NCBI GenBank assembly: GCA_900556405.1
Contig: USPB01000141.1
Location: 1-5,261, forward strand
Direction: 5' to 3'
DNA: 5,261 nucleotides
DNA from: an uncultured Actinomyces sp.
GTDB taxonomy: Bacteria > Actinomycetota > Actinomycetes > Actinomycetales > Actinomycetaceae
Made by a program: the position numbers and the translations under genes. The stretch's first letter is position 1. Each line of letters opens with the position of its first letter. The notes under the pieces were generated by a model. It was not told the origin of the DNA and made no database searches. It saw only the letters and a list, made by a program, of their open reading frames with translations. This document shows positions 3,957-5,261 of this stretch, piece by piece.

Positions 3957-5261
3957 ATGCACCGCATCGGTTTTGACAGTGATCAGTACGTCGAGATGCA
4001 GTCCCGACACATCGCCCAACGACGCGGCGAATTCGGCGGCAAGCTCTACCTGGAGTTTGGCGGCAAGCTGATCGACGACATGCACGCCTCGCGCGTCCTT
4101 CCGGGTTTTACGCCCGACAACAAGGTGCGCATGCTGCGCGAACTGGCCGACGAGGTTGAGATCATCGTCGCCGTCAACGCCAAGGATTTCGCGCGCCGCA
4201 AGGTTCGCGCCGACATGGGCACCACCTACGACGATGAGGTTCTGCGCCAGATTGACGAGTTCCGTGAGCGTGGCCTGTACGTCGGGTCCGTCGTCATCAC
4301 CCAGTGGACGGACGACAACAAGGCGGCCGCCGAGGTCAAGGAACGCTTCGAGAAGCTCGGCATCCGCGTCTACCGGCACTTCCCGATCCCCGGCTACCCC
4401 TCGGACGTCGAGCGCATCGTCTCCGATGAGGGCTACGGCGCGAACGAATACGTGGAGACCACCCGTGACCTGATCGTCGTGACCGCCCCCGGCCCGGGTT
4501 CCGGCAAGATGGCGACCTGCCTGTCGCAGCTCTACCACGATCACAAGCGCGGGATCGAGTCGGGGTACGCGAAGTGGGAGACCTTCCCGATCTGGAACAT
4601 TGCGCTGGATCACCCGGTGAACATCGCCTACGAGGCCGCCACGGCCGACCTCGACGACGTCAACATGATCGATCCCTTCCACCTGGAGGCGTACGGGATC
4701 AAGACGGTCAACTACAACCGCGACGTGGAAATCTTCCCCGTCCTGAACCGCCTGTTCGAGAAGATCCTCGGCTCCTCGCCCTACAAGAGCCCCACGGACA
4801 TGGGCGTCAACATGGCGGGCCACTGCATTGTGGACGACGAGGCCTGTGCGGAGGCTTCGCGGCAGGAGATCATTCGCCGCTACTACAAGGCCCTCGTGAC
4901 CGAGAAGAAGGAGATGAGCGAGCCCGTGCAGTCGGCGCGCATCTCCCTGCTGATGAGTCGCGTGGGCGTGGGGCGCATGGACCGCCCGGTCGTGCGTCCG
5001 GCCCTCGAGCTGGCCGAGGCGACGGGCGAGCCTGCCGCAGCGATCGAGCTGCCCGACGGCCAGATCGTCACGGGCAAGACGTCGGCGCTGCTGGGCTGCT
5101 CCTCGGCGATGCTGCTCAACGCGCTCAAGAAGCTTGCGGGGCTGCCCGACGAGGTCCAGCTCCTTGCCCCGCAGTCGATCGAGCCGATCCAGCGCCTCAA
5201 GACCCACGACCTGGGCTCGCGCAACCCGCGCCTGCACACCGACGAGGTCCTCATCGCGCTC
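3957..5261 (+). CDS. DUF1846 / UPF0371 family protein (3' end missing)
   Basis: 435 codons are open to the right edge of the window. The family is usually about 495-505 residues long, so roughly 60-70 are missing. The start MHRIGFDSDQYVEMQSRHI followed by KLYLEFGGKL and DDMHASRVLPGFTPDNK is the conserved UPF0371 N-terminus, which confirms the ATG at 3957. Other recognisable blocks are TAPGPGSGKMATCLSQLYHD (176-195), SPTDMGVNMAG (278-288) and VTGKTSALLGCSSAMLLNALKK (371-392). The Gly-rich segment ending in GK at 183-184 resembles a nucleotide-binding loop, but it lacks a complete Walker A (Met, not Ser/Thr, follows the Lys), so nucleotide binding is only a possibility. No signal peptide or membrane helix is seen, so it should be cytoplasmic. 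Family members have been crystallised, but I know of no established function. It has its own promoter, although the shared GTGGCATGCC sequence may tie its control to the upstream two-component genes. Confidence 0.92.
   Translation, partial: MHRIGFDSDQYVEMQSRHIAQRRGEFGGKLYLEFGGKLIDDMHASRVLPGFTPDNKVRMLRELADEVEIIVAVNAKDFARRKVRADMGTTYDDEVLRQIDEFRERGLYVGSVVITQWTDDNKAAAEVKERFEKLGIRVYRHFPIPGYPSDVERIVSDEGYGANEYVETTRDLIVVTAPGPGSGKMATCLSQLYHDHKRGIESGYAKWETFPIWNIALDHPVNIAYEAATADLDDVNMIDPFHLEAYGIKTVNYNRDVEIFPVLNRLFEKILGSSPYKSPTDMGVNMAGHCIVDDEACAEASRQEIIRRYYKALVTEKKEMSEPVQSARISLLMSRVGVGRMDRPVVRPALELAEATGEPAAAIELPDGQIVTGKTSALLGCSSAMLLNALKKLAGLPDEVQLLAPQSIEPIQRLKTHDLGSRNPRLHTDEVLIAL

Noticed and set aside
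3936..5237. 433-codon minus-strand open frame opposite the DUF1846 gene
   Set aside because: The sense strand encodes a well-conserved DUF1846 protein with a ribosome binding site. The antisense product is a biased Val/Asp/Leu/Arg sequence without family features.

Overview
This window looks like chromosomal DNA from a high-GC Gram-positive bacterium (Actinomycetota). An Actinomyces/Schaalia-type organism is my best guess. The grounds are strong G/C bias at third codon positions, GTG starts tightly coupled to GGAGG-type ribosome binding sites, an apparently leaderless GTG start, and the pairing of a PspC-domain histidine kinase with a NarL/LuxR-type response regulator, which is common in actinobacteria. 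The genus is inferred, not demonstrated.

Layout. Bases 1-34 (minus strand) hold only the first 11 codons of a gene that runs off the left edge. It sits 15 bases downstream of a large minus-strand gene (50-1729) encoding a 559-residue polytopic membrane protein. That protein has an N-terminal PspC domain, a long Pro/Ala linker, further membrane helices, a LiaF/toastrack-like C-terminal domain and a Thr/Pro/Ser repeat tail. A 154-base divergent intergenic region (1730-1883) carries a perfect 19-bp palindrome in the minus-strand leader and a 12-bp palindrome over the likely promoter of the plus-strand genes. On the plus strand, a PspC-domain sensor histidine kinase (1884-3176) overlaps its response regulator (3173-3823) by four bases. 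After a 133-base gap with its own promoter comes a DUF1846/UPF0371 protein (3957-5261), which is open at the right edge with about 60-70 residues missing.

How the genes work together. The divergent PspC protein, kinase and regulator form an envelope-stress sensing module of the LiaFSR/PspC kind. Both membrane proteins carry a PspC domain, and both carry the same short Pro-Gly-Trp-Thr-Pro-Pro motif in a proline-rich segment, encoded by different codons. The likely logic is that the PspC/toastrack protein senses or modulates at the membrane, the kinase phosphorylates the regulator, and the regulator controls the divergent promoters. A 10-bp sequence shared by the kinase promoter and the DUF1846 promoter raises the possibility that the DUF1846 gene is in the same regulon. 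I see no mobile elements, RNA genes, CRISPR arrays or clear rho-independent terminators. The gene set is of a known kind; the regulatory sites and the shared linker motif are the parts most worth checking.
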